Shown piece by piece: positions 1 through 12,400 of a DNA stretch of 64,000 nt (positions are counted from its first letter, which is position 1; every line of letters begins with the position of its first letter). The stretch is from Pristionchus mayeri (Eukaryota > Nematoda > Chromadorea > Rhabditida > Neodiplogasteridae). Made by a program: the position numbers and the translations under genes. The notes under the pieces are model-generated. The model did not search any database. It had not been told where the DNA came from and saw only the letters and a program-made list of their open reading frames with translations. Location: the NCBI GenBank assembly GCA_036245805.1, contig BTRK01000002.1, positions 37,616,661-37,680,660 on the forward strand, given 5' to 3'.

Positions 1-478
1 CTTGCTCTTTTCAGTTTTATCGTATCAATTTGTTTAACAAAACGTAAAGTTCAACCGTAATTGCTGCATCACAGTACGTTTCCATTCAAATTACGATTGC
101 TATAATTTCTGACTTTTTGGCGTTGCTGATATTTTCAATGAATGTAAGCATCACGGAACACGGAGGTAATATGACAGTGTTTATCATTACTCTGTTGCGT
201 GGGCCCATTTGAGGAAAGCATTTAATCTATGCATACTCTCGTTGAACACTCTCGTTATGTCTGGATAATGGAATTTGACTGTTAGGGCGAAACAAACAAA
301 GAATTGGCTGTGAAACAGAAAGTGACGAATATGCCCATCTCTATAAACATCAGTCTCTCCTTTGTCTACTCCTTGTGGGATAGGTAATAGCAACAGGAAA
401 ACTATGTGACAAATACGAAACAAAAGTAATAGTGAGAAAAAATAGTCGATAAATTCGTGTTTAAAAAACAGTAGTCTA

Positions 479-3400
479 CTACTTATTCGGTGTGCCCTTG
501 GCGTCCTTGCGTATTCGTGACATCTGCAAAGTTGAATCTTCAAGAGATCAAAGATCAGGATTTATGATCGAGATTGTGATTAGAAAAAAATTAAGTGTTG
601 TCGAGAGATCAAAGATCACCGACCTCTTTGTCAGTGATGAACTTCTTCAGATCGGGAATGTCCAGCGCCGCTTCGAGGTTGACCTCGAATCTGCAAGCGA
701 AAAGCTCCACACTCTTCAAGCTTTTTTTTTTTAGAAAAAACAATGCCGTTTATCCATTCTCTACACCCAACAACTAGAGTTTGACGTAAATCTGATCTTT
801 CTATTGTCAAAGGTCAAAGATCGCTCTCTCACCTATCCTTCTGCATTTGTGCCCCGTCGTAGTCCGCCTTCTGCAGGGCGTCCATTCGCTCGATCAGCAG
901 CTCCTAATTAGTGAATTAATTAGTATTTTGATTTACTTATTATCGAAATTGATTGAATGTCAATCGCTTTGTCGATTGCTTAAGGAATGATTGAATTCTA
1001 TTGATTACTAATCTCTAGGCTTTTAGGGTAGCTAATTAGGGTATTAATTAATTAATAATCGACATTATTCACTTTCAATGGCTCCTCTCTCAACCTTAGT
1101 TGCTGCAAGCACTTGTCGATGCCGCCAGCTTTCGAATATCTGCAATTTCAGAGAGTAAGTTCTCAAAACGATACCGCGATTTCTGCACTCCATTCATTCT
1201 TGTAGGAAAATCTATTGCTAGATTTCCTTTTTATGGTATGCAACGGACAAGGTGTGATAATAAAAACGATTTATTTACTTTGATTTACAGGGAAAACACG
1301 AAAGGAATGGGTAGATCACGAGAAGGGAAAGGGTTGTTGTGATGCTATTGATTGGCTAGGAAGTGATGAAAGGGAAGTACCTTCAGTTGAAGTTACTTGA
1401 GTCCCTGGTTAGATGAGTGGGCTGGATTGGGGTTGTGTTGAGAGTTGAGTCCCTGGACAGAAGCGTGGACTGAGTTGAGTCCCTGTATCCTGAGTGAGGG
1501 ACTGATGAAATGATGACAAAGTGAAAGGTGACGAAAAGTGAGAGAAAACGCGATGAGAATAGCCCGCAAACGGTGTGCTCGGCTAATGAGTGAAGACTAG
1601 ACAAGTGGCTGGAGAAGCTTCTTCAACGTTAAAAAGCATCCGCGGCTCGGAAGAAATAGGCGACGGCCGGCTGACCGTACTCCCCATTTTCCATATGAGA
1701 CCTGCTATAACGGAGGGAGATTTGAATGATAATACGGTAGAAGGAAGCGAAGGGAAATTGTTTGATGACTGATTTTATTTATAATTGAATTATTAAAATT
1801 GATTTGTTTATTGATTATTGATAATGATTAAATGAATTGAAAGTAGCGAAGATATTTCGCTACTCTGGGAGGAGGCGAAAAAGAAGAAAAGGAAGTGACG
1901 GGTGTGTGGTGGATGGATAGGAGTGAGACCCTGGACTGATGGGTGATGGTGCTATATGAAGCATTGAATGAACGAGGGAAAAAGTAGGGCGTAAAATAAT
2001 CGGTGAAGCTATCAAGTAGCAAGAAAATACGAAGGGGAGACAATAATAGCACAAGCAAGTGCCAATCTGGCCGAAGTTCTAAGTGGGGAAGCCTCCAGGC
2101 ACCATTCGGGGTGGTCGATTTCTTCGAGTCTCGTTTCTTCTTCTCAGTAGTCCTCTCGTTTCATCGGCCGGGGTGGGCGAGGAGCGAAGGAAAGGTTGAG
2201 TCCCTGGCGCTAGCGTAGGGATGTGACCCTTCTTCCTCCTCTTGAGCGATGCATTGGCTGTGAGCCTGGAAGTGAAAGAGTGAATGAGTGCATAATGGTT
2301 GAAAAATTTCAGTGTGCTGTCACGCTGGAATCCTGGGGAGGGGGAGAAACGAGATGGGGCCCGAGTGCCTAATGAGTGGTCACTACGAGTGATGGGCTTG
2401 CGATGTAAGGCAATGCGTCTGTTGTGGGCGTGTTTCTTCTCCCTTGCACTGGATGAAGTGATTCTAGTGTGATAATTGAGACCCTTGTGACTGTTCGAAC
2501 TACTCAGAGTTTGAATGAGTGGTGGTGTAGGTGTGGGATTACTAGGGAGACACAATGGATTAGGGGATACTCCTGGATGCACAATGACTACCCTGGGATT
2601 GATTGAATGAAAGGTCGGAACGGTAGCCGGGTTTTGCAGATGATATGGATTCGATGTGAGCTGATCGCTTGTAGTGGCTACTGATGGACTGGCAGAAAGA
2701 ACTGGCATGATTGGTGGGTGGTGCGAGCTGGTGTGGGATGGATCAGTGGAAACCTTGAGCGAATGCGTTAAAGAATGCGCAACGGAATGGGTTGATTCAT
2801 GAGAGTGCGCAGTTGGGTGCGAGGGATGCAGTGAATTCCCATGTGACGGGGGAGGAAGTGTGTTATTAGACAAGCGCTTGGGTAAGTGAGATGGACTGGC
2901 TGGTAGGGGAGGATGGGTAGTAAGAGCCTGTGTAGCTGCTTCTGGCTGTGCGGGGTCCTCCGTACCCGGATGTGTTCCAGTGCTGCATGTAGTGATGCTA
3001 GCCGACTGGAGTGGATGATGGACGAGTAACTGTTCGGAAGTCACCATCGTCGATGAGGAAGTCTCTGGGTGGAGTGGTGATTCAGTGCTGTATGAAGAAG
3101 ATGATGTGGGATGATGGGTGACGAGTGACTGTTGCGTAATCACCATCGTCGGTGAAGTGATGCGCACGTGTTCTGTTGGGAACGCACGACTTGAATGTGT
3201 CGTCAGTGTGACAGTGATTAGAGCGGATCGTGTTGAGGCAGCCGCTCGGGACTGACACTCAGTGCTGGGTGCTGGTTGGACAGTCGCCATACCAGCGGTG
3301 GATGAATGGGGTGGGGGTGTGCAAGCAGTGAAACATGGGCCGGCGAGACTGGTGAGATTCGTGGATGGTTGCGCAAGAGTGAGAGGGTCGCAGGGAGGGG

Positions 3401-6400
3401 CGTACATGGGCGAGGGAGGAGTGATGTTATTCTGGCAAGTGGAGACTGCTTCATGGTCAACACGCTTTGATTGAGACTTGGTGCTAGAAAGGGGAGGAGA
3501 GATGTTTTGAGTCCCTGGTATGATAAGTGGAGGGGAGATTCTCTCTTCCGATGAACCTGCTATGTTGAACTGAGCAGTGTGTGAGGGTTTCGAGGTCTCG
3601 GAACCAGCGACCAGTGGACCGATTACGGATTGAGTCAATCGATATCCACTAGGCAACGTTGAGGTTATCGAATTTTCGAATAGTCTGTAGGTGTCTCCGG
3701 CTCCGATAATGAGATCTGGAGTGACAGTGGACTCGGTCAGATAATTTGCAATACCTCCGAATCTATCCTCAATCACTTGCATGTCAGCAGGTGAAAGCGC
3801 CTTATGATGGATAGGCTGAGTGAGATTGTCCGTGTCATGTACTACAGCCTTGATGACTTCCCTACCATGGTCAGTGATGAGCTCGAATTGCACTAAGTCA
3901 TGAATGGAGGGGAGCGGGGGTGTCTGATTGCTGCTCATGATCCCTGTGACGGAAGTGTGCTGCTGATCGATTGGTTCGAGACAAAGTTTTGTTGCTAAGC
4001 TACGAGAGATGAGAGAAACTTGTGCACCTTGGTCTAGTAGTACATTAGCGTATACTGTTTTACGCGCAGAGTGGTTTGCAAGTGGGATTGAGGCAGTGAG
4101 TAGCCTAGAGTTGATCTGGAAGGGAGGGGTGGTTGTGACGGAGTGGGCTGAAGTGTGAGCGGGATGTTGGGATTTATCGCAAAGTGAGGAGTGATGCCTG
4201 CCCTGGCACTTATGACATGATTTGCGGCACTCTTTTGAGAGGTGGCCCGAAGAGAAACATGACAAGCAACTCGACTTGGTTCTGAGAATGTTGAGCTTGT
4301 CATTGATCGAAGTGACTCGTGTGCAGTTACCACTGAAGTTGTGGTTACCACAGAACACGCATAGGGGTTTGGTGAAGGGTGATTGACTAGTGACAGGGTG
4401 CTCTGGTTGAGCCGATGTCAGCGAGCTAGCCGTGGGAATGGATGCGGATGGTGGGCTAGTGACAGAGTACTCTGGTTGAGTCAATGCCAGCGAGCTAGCC
4501 GTGAGAGAGTGCGCACCAGTGCTGTGCGATGGGTGAACAGCGGAAGTGGCGCGCGGTGAAGTGAAAGCACTGATCATAATGGACTCCTCGCGCTGCTCGC
4601 GCAATTTATCCTCAATTAGTTCGAGGGCGGATACTAGTGAATCAGGTTTACTACGGGTGACGACTCGTCACTGACGAGCGTAATGAACTTGGGGTGGATG
4701 CTTTCAGCGAGTTGCTGTTGCATGCAGAGTGCATTGATTCCCCAGGTATCGTGAATGGAGTGGGCGATGTTGATCATTGAACGGACAGCTGAGAGTTGAT
4801 CGTCGACACGGGATGATTTGGATCTAATGGAACGAAGTGAATACATGAGGCGAGCTTGCGTGAGATCTGGACGATCGTATTCTGATTCTAATCTGGTGAT
4901 CATCTTGGTAAGAAAATTGGGTTGGGCTGGAAGTGATGCAATGAGAGAGTATGCTTCCCCTTTCAGACTAGAGCGAATGTGGAAAATCTTCTCTACTTCT
5001 GACAAGTGTGACTGATTGAGAATGAGGGACTCGATTTGGTACTTGAAACCAGACCAGCGCGTTATGTCACTACCGTCGAACTTCTCTAGTGTGATCGGAG
5101 GAAGCGAGAGATTAGGTCTATGTGAAGCGGAATTGGTTGAAGGAGGTGACTCAATCAATGATGAAATCTGGGCGTTGGGTTCTGAACCATGAGAGAGAAT
5201 TGAGTCCCTGGTATTGATGGCAGAAATGGGCGCGGCTGAGGGGCTATTGAAGCTCTCAGTGCTAGTCTGCGCGTTTTGTACACTGGTGTGTTGATTCTGA
5301 GTGACAAAAGTAGGAGGGGACGATTGTGCATTGAATGAGTTTTGGTTGGGCGCATGTGCGAAAGACTGAGGGGAAAACTGATTGAGAGATGCGCCCTGGT
5401 CAGACACAGTGGCGGGTGCAGTAGGGGAAAATATCGAAACCGCGTTAGCGCGTCGTATCGATCTATTGAGTGTATTTTCGTAATGGGACTCCTTATCTTT
5501 AAGAAGAAACTTCAAACTAACAGGGCCCATCGGAAGATCCTTTGATCCATGCGTTCCGTTGCTGAGCTCGTCGAAATGTTCGTGCTCTTTCTCCGCTTTC
5601 TCTTTGCTCTCGATTTTCTTGGCCATGTCGTCGATCTTCTGCTTGATCACCTCGGCGATTCCTGCGTAATCTCATTTTGAGTGGCGATTTGAGCCAGTTT
5701 TAAAGTTTCCGAATCGATGGTTTCGAAAAGTGGAACAAGATCATCGAGAAGGGGATAGAGCTTGTCGTAGTCATTAGTGAAATCTGACACGAACTCTCCC
5801 ATTTTGCGAGGGCGGGTTGAAACAGTGGGAGGCAGTGCGAAAGAAATTATGATAGGTTTGAGGATGAGTGAAAGTGAAAAAAGGTTGTGGAAGAATAGTT
5901 TGAAAGTGACCGAAAGGTTTGAATGCTCTGGGGAGTGGTTCAGTGATTGAAAGTTGATTGCCACGCGGACGTTTTAGCTCTTGGGTTCGAATTGAATGGT
6001 CGATTGCACCATGTAGGAAAATCTATTGCTAGATTTCCTTTTTATGGTATGCAACGGACAAGGTGTGATAATAAAAACGATTTATTTACTTTGATTTACA
6101 GGGAAAACACGAAAGGAATGGGTAGATCACGAGAAGGGAAGAGGGTTGTTGTGATGCTATTGATTGGCTAGGAAGTGATGAAAGGGAAGTACCTTCAGTT
6201 GAAGTTACTTGAGTCCCTGGTTAGATGAGTGGGCTGGATTGGCTCCCAGGATGGGGTTGTGTTGAGAGTTGAGTCCCTGGACAGAAGCGTGGACTGAGTT
6301 GAGTCCCTGTATCCTGAGTGAGGGACTGATGAAATGATGACAAAGTGAAAGGTGACGAAAAGTGAGAGAAAACGCGATGAGAATAACCCGCAAACGGTGT

Positions 6401-9400
6401 GCTCGGCTAATGAGTGAATACTAGACAAGTGGGCCTAGTAATGCGATGAAATGAATAAAGAAAAAGTGGAAGGAAAAGCGACGTGAACGTGGAGAAGCTT
6501 CTTTAACGTTAAAAAGCATCCGCGGCTCGGAAAAAATAGGCGACGGCCGGCTGACCGTACTCCCCATTTTCCATATGAGACCTGCTATAACGGAGGGAGA
6601 TTTGAATGATAATACGGTAGAAGGAAGCGAAGGGAAATTGTTTGATGACTGATTTTATTTATAATTGAATTATTAAAATTGATTTGTTTATTGATTATTG
6701 ATAATGATTAAATGAATTGAAAGTAGCGAAGATATTTCGCTACAATTCTATCTCAACTCACCTGGTGAAAGGTTAAGGCAGATGAAGACTGTCTTGCAAG
6801 TACAGATCATGTATGGAGGGTAAATGATATTGTGCTACTAAGTACAGCAATTTTGCAGTTGTCAAGAATCTTTCTACAGAGCTTACACAACAACGCTGCA
6901 GAAAGATTCTTGTTTCGAAGCAAATGGAAATTAGGTGGGAACGACTATCAATTAGTTAATCAACTCACTGTTCCCTATGCAGTGCTTCGTCTTTGCGCAC
7001 CTCCAGTAGTCGCTGCACATTGTGCAGCTCGGAGAGTCTGCAAAGCTATTTATGTTATTGTTTTTGTTATTGTTGTTATTATGGTTTATGTTTGCACTAA
7101 TTTTGGACATTGAAGCACCCTCCTAGGGAATTCAAAATCAACGATATGTATTTGAAATTGATATTGCTACCGAAGCGAAGAAGCAAGTGCATCAACAAAC
7201 TGAAATTTCTGAGATACTAAAAGTCCTTGTGAAACACATTGGTCAAAATTCCAAAAATGAATTCTAATTTTCAAAGTGAAAGACAACTGAAAAATGATCA
7301 ATAAATGTAACAAAGTTGACTGTAATCAAATCGCACCTCGATCGGAAATAGTACTTCTTGTTGTTAATAATGTCCATCCCGTCGGGAAGAATCTGAATTT
7401 CATGATGATTTCATTCACTCCTTATATTCGAATTTGGGTTCGCATGATTTGTTTGTTTTTGTTTGTTTAAAGCCTTTTTAGTCCAACACACATAGAGATA
7501 TTTTCGTTCTCTCAAGCAGCATCCACCTTCCGTGGGAAGGTGGCCTATCCTGGCTTTGCAAGCAAAGTCAACAGCTGAGTGAATTTTGGCGAAATATTAA
7601 TTCAATAAAAGGAGTGAGATCCTATTAGACAACACAATCAGATCAGTAAAAGTCCCGGGATCAACAGCCAAAATTCGCTCACTATCTCACTATGTTTTTT
7701 CATATTTCACTAAGAAATATGAACATTTAACTTTTTTAAAATTTATTATTATAACTTTGTAATTGAGATTGTCAAAAATAATGAGAGAATTTTGGCTGTT
7801 GATCCCGGGACTTTTATTGATCTGATTGTGTTGTCTAATAGGATCTCACTCCTTTTATTAAATTAATATTTCGCCAAAATTCACTCAGCTGTTGAATTTG
7901 CTTGCAAAGCCAGGATAGGCCACCTTCCCACGGAAGGTGGATCTCGGGACTTTCATTGGCGCGGAGCGACTAATTTGTTACCGTGATTAGCGTTTTCATT
8001 GAATGGATAGAGAGAGGAATCTCTAATTAATACGTATTTTCCCTGTGGGCTATTGTATAGTGCCTCAGATGGGAAGCTTTCAATTCCCTCCTCCTTTCTT
8101 TCCACACCCAGAGGGGACAAATCTGAAAGTGCCCGTTCGACCCCAACAAATCATGACGCCATGCGTAATTTAGAACGCTGATTTCAAATATGGTACTTGT
8201 TTTGCCCTAGATTCAACTTTGTATCTCGTCCCCGGCGGCTGTTGACAACTTGAGACGACTCGCCGCGTTTACGACCTTTGACCTGGCCGAGAGAGAGGCG
8301 CGGGGGAGGGAGAGGGGAGAAGGAGGCAGAGGGGGAAATTCGCGCGGAAATTTTTTTTTAAAGGCGTCAGCACCTACAGATGAAAACCAATCTTTTCGAA
8401 ATTAAGCTCATTGGATTCGCCGTGTCAACATTAGTCTACAGTAGACCGGTACGAACTTGGATTTGTCATTGAGAGCTTGGATAGCCGAAAATGTGGCCGC
8501 ACCGCCAAAGTGGTCAAAATTTCAAACTTTGAAGGCACTTTTCGCACCTTTGCAGAGGGAATTTCACAATTCTGAAAAGTCTCTAGGCGGGCAACCGTGT
8601 CCGCTCTATCTAATGAGCTATAGCATGTCTCTCTACGATGCTCGCGGACTACTGTCAAAAAACCTGGACGCCACGAAACCGACAAAAATCGGAGTGAGCC
8701 TGAGGCACTTCCGGTTATGATAGAGACTTGAAATTTTGGATTTAGCATCTCCTATGTTCCCGATTAACATCCCCAAAAGAAGGATACTTGGATTTAAGTT
8801 TGAACGGTAGTCGGTACCCTACCCTCTCAGGAGCCTTTCCGACCGTGGGAATTTCTCGTTTCCCGGCCAAAATCGCCCCGGCGCTTCGCGCCGTGGCTAA
8901 GCAAGATTTCGGAAAATGCAGACAGAGTACATACATTACTGATTACGTACTTATTATTTTGCATAGAAGTTTATCTGTATCTAATCTCGAAATATAAAGA
9001 GCGAGTCAGTAACTCACTTCCAATGAATTCGGATCGACGCTCCCCTCGTATGCCTCGATCTCATCGAGGACGTCTTTCAGCTCACTTAATTAATTCATTA
9101 AGCTAAAGGTAAAAAAGGTAAAGGTACAGCCACGTCAAGCGATTTTACAGTCGTAAACGACTACGCTAGATGGTGTAGTGCGGTGAGGCCGACTACTGCT
9201 TAGGACTACGTATCCCTGCTGTCCAAAGTGCTTCTAGGGAACGTCACCTTTCGCGACCGGGGTCACTACCAATTTACCGACCCCGGAGGGATTAGATAAT
9301 TAATTTAATTAGGTAAGCTAATTAGGTAATTAATCTGCTGGAATTAAAACAAAATCCACGTCACGCAATCATCATGAACAGATTAAAAATTTAGATTTGG

Positions 9401-12400
9401 AAAGGAATAAGGATGAGAAGCATACCTCGCATCGAGAGTGTCTTTCGACAGCATCGCCTCTGCCTTGGACAGCGATGGGGATGCAGCTGCTGCAGCTGCG
9501 ACCTTCGCAGCAGAGGGCGGACGCTCACTGGATTTGAAGACGTTTGTTGTGTTGTTAGTGGAATAGCAGGAAAATCCCATTGCGGAGAATGGATCTCTAC
9601 TTTTATTAATTAATCATGAATCTCACTTTGTAGTGGAGCCAGATGCAGGCCGCTCTCTGGAATGAAGCACGGTTATTGGCGATACGTGTTGATGGAAGGT
9701 AATCAATTCGACCCAAAATACTCACTTCGACGCAGAAGAGACTCGCGTCTTCTCTCCCCTACGATATCGCTCCTCCGAAACAGGCACAGGTTGTCGATCT
9801 GAAGAGCACATTATCGTATCTTGATATCAGCTCTTTGTTTAAACGGACAACATCCCACATAAGTGGACTGTAATCTAAAATTTAGAAGAAAAAACAGAGT
9901 TATTCATTGCTTGGCAGTCATTTATTTGAACTGTAAGATAGTTCTTTCGACTCACTTTGCGCTATCAACTTGTTGTTCAATCGCGTGATCATCTGGCGCG
10001 TGAAGATGACCTGGAATGGGAAGCGACTGATCGGAAGGAATAGAACCCTTGAAATGATCAGAGACATCGGTTTGGACTATGAATAGCTTCGCATGGAATG
10101 ACTCTCTTCATTCTACGCACAGAGCGAAGGGTAATTTCTTCCATAACCAGTTCTGAACTAAGCCCTATCATGAGTGACAAATTGAATGCGTCCGGCTCCA
10201 AATATTTAAAAAAACAATCTAAAATACAATTTTACCTCCTCCTCATCGCTGTCGTCATCGGGAATATTGATTGGTTTCAGCGAGATCATCGGAGGCATCA
10301 GCACTGCCTCGCGAGAGGTCGGACGCTCAAATTGAATTATGTTATATTATTATTCTTATTTTTACGAGAGGTTAAGAGAGAAGTAACGAACGAAGGACAA
10401 TTCTCGAAAGATAATGTGAGTGTGAAACATATTTAAGACAATCGATTCAAAGATCTGAATGCGGAGGTAGATTGTCAACGGCAATTTTGAAAAGTTATTA
10501 TATAATTATTGGGGTGTCCGGAAAGTTCGTATAATGCTTCGGAAAAAAGTCAGTTCGCGATCAAATGCAGTGATTGCGCAATCTGTTTGTCAACAATGTA
10601 TTGCATCATTCTGACGTTGAGTAGTGAGAGGATTTAATCAGTCTCCTAGTTGCTACATTGATTCTTGTGATGGACTCCCATCTCTACCTCCGAGCAGTTT
10701 TAATTCATTACTACCGTCTTGGCCGATCCGTGAAGGAGGCCCACTCTGCCCTGGCCCAGTCGGAAGGAGCTGACGCTCCTTCCATACCCTTCTGCTATAA
10801 GTGGTTCTCCCGCTACAAGAAAGGGGAGTTTGGTCTCGATGATCAACCCCGCCCTGGACGCCCTCCCTCCCTCGATCAGCCTCTCGTTCTCCGCACACTG
10901 AAGCGCAAGCCCATGGCCAGTGTGCGTGAGTTGAAGAAGGATACTGGTACTCCCAGATCAACGGTGTCCGATATCCTCCATCGATCTGGGAAGAAGCCGA
11001 AACTCCCACAAGTGATTCCCCATGACCTCTCCCCCGAACAGCTGAAAAATCGTGTTCAAGTCTGTCGGGAATTACTCCATAGTAGATCCAATCTTCGATG
11101 GGTCAATTCCATCATCGCTACAGATGAGAAGTGGATCACATACGATAACCCTGCGAGGAGACTGCAATGGGTGGATGCAGATGAGAAGCCCACGCCCGTC
11201 CCGAAGAAGGAAGAGCACGGAAAGAAGGAACTCCTCTGCTTCTTCTTCTCAGTGCTCGGTCCCATCTACTGGGAGATCCTCGCACCTGGCACCAGCATCA
11301 ATGACGACCTCTTCTCTGAACAACTGGAAGATGTCGCGATCAGAGTCCCTCCCAGACTCCTGAACCAGGGCAAAATTCTTCTTCTGATGGACAATGCTCG
11401 CCCACATCGAGCGAAGATGACCCAGAAGAAAATGGACGAGCTGAAGATCGAGAGGATTCCCCATCCACCGTATTCCCCGGATCTCTCCCCATGCGACTAC
11501 CACTGCTTCCGCTCTCTCTCTGACTTCTGCAAAGGAAAGAAGTTCAAGAATCGAGATGAAGTTGTGAGGGCTTTCGTGAACTGGGCGGTCTCGAAGAAAC
11601 CCGCATTCTGGAAGAGAGGAATCGAGACCCTGCCCAATCGCTGGAGGGAGGTAGTGAGAAAGAAGGGGGCATACATTGGTCACTGAGAATTGTAAAGCAT
11701 TGAATAAAAAATAAAAACAAAAAAATTATACGAACTTTCCGGACACCCCAATACTTTCGTAAAAAGGGCATCATATCAATAATTGGTCAAGAACGTTATG
11801 AACACAAAAGAGATTTTAAATTTTTTTACTGCCTCAGTTGTTCATGAGCTATCAATTTAGGAAGAGCCCAAGAATTGTATTGTAGCGATGAAACACATGC
11901 TAGCCATTGAGAACATAATGTATTGAAGAGGGTGTGGTGAAAAGGAAAAAAGGAACGGGAGTGGGGTTTTGTAGCCACATGTCAATGATGACTTCTAGAA
12001 AGAGAAAGAGTGCTGACAAACTTCTGTACGTTCAGGTACACAGCGCCCACACGTATGTGTGTGTGAGACATGGGAGAACTACAAGGTTCCTACTCATGTG
12101 TCTCTTTATTTTACACGTTTTATAGGTCTTTATCTTTCTCTCATCGCTCTTCCAGTATATTTGAACCGTCAAGGAATAAAAGTTAGAGGGAAAATGTGAC
12201 TGTGGACTGACTAGTAACCAGGTAAGACGAAAGAAATCAACAGCGCGCACAACCTTCTGTGTGATACTGGCGGTGACTACAAGAGATATCCAACCCTTGT
12301 CTCTCTCCAGTTTGCATAATGTCTCTCGATCTGACAGAGTAGAGAGCATGCATAATGAAGAGAGGCAGAGATTCTCATGGCAAGGAGCGAGCACCTGGGA

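Larger units (their letters stand above)
1201..6744 (-). mobile_element. BEL/Pao-type LTR retrotransposon, non-autonomous
   Basis: A 5.5-kb element, coding strand minus, bounded by related long repeats (1201-1864 and 6012-6744) and by a perfect 5-bp target duplication ATTCT (1196-1200 and 6745-6749). LTR ends are TGTAG...CTACA. The sequence next to the 5' LTR on the coding strand starts TGG, as expected for a tRNA primer-binding site. Internal frames encode a gag-like domain, CCHC knuckles and an aspartic-protease-like motif. I see no reverse transcriptase, RNase H or integrase, and no clear polypurine tract beside the 3' LTR. It is therefore internally deleted or naturally non-autonomous. 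It sits in the intron between exons 833-903 and 9018-9084 of the CEP104-like gene, in the same orientation. Confidence 0.88.

Noticed and set aside
8430..8997. Overlapping frames of 64-105 aa on both strands
   Set aside because: No domain, no splice-phase partners, and all lie within an intron of the CEP104-like gene.
10658..10669. Upstream TTG start for the mariner transposase
   Set aside because: A eukaryotic gene would start at the ATG at 10670, which matches the usual N-terminus length of the family.
10653..11009. Antisense open frame (118 aa) over the mariner
   Set aside because: It is the shadow of the transposase frame; the plus-strand protein has clear catalytic motifs and the antisense has none.
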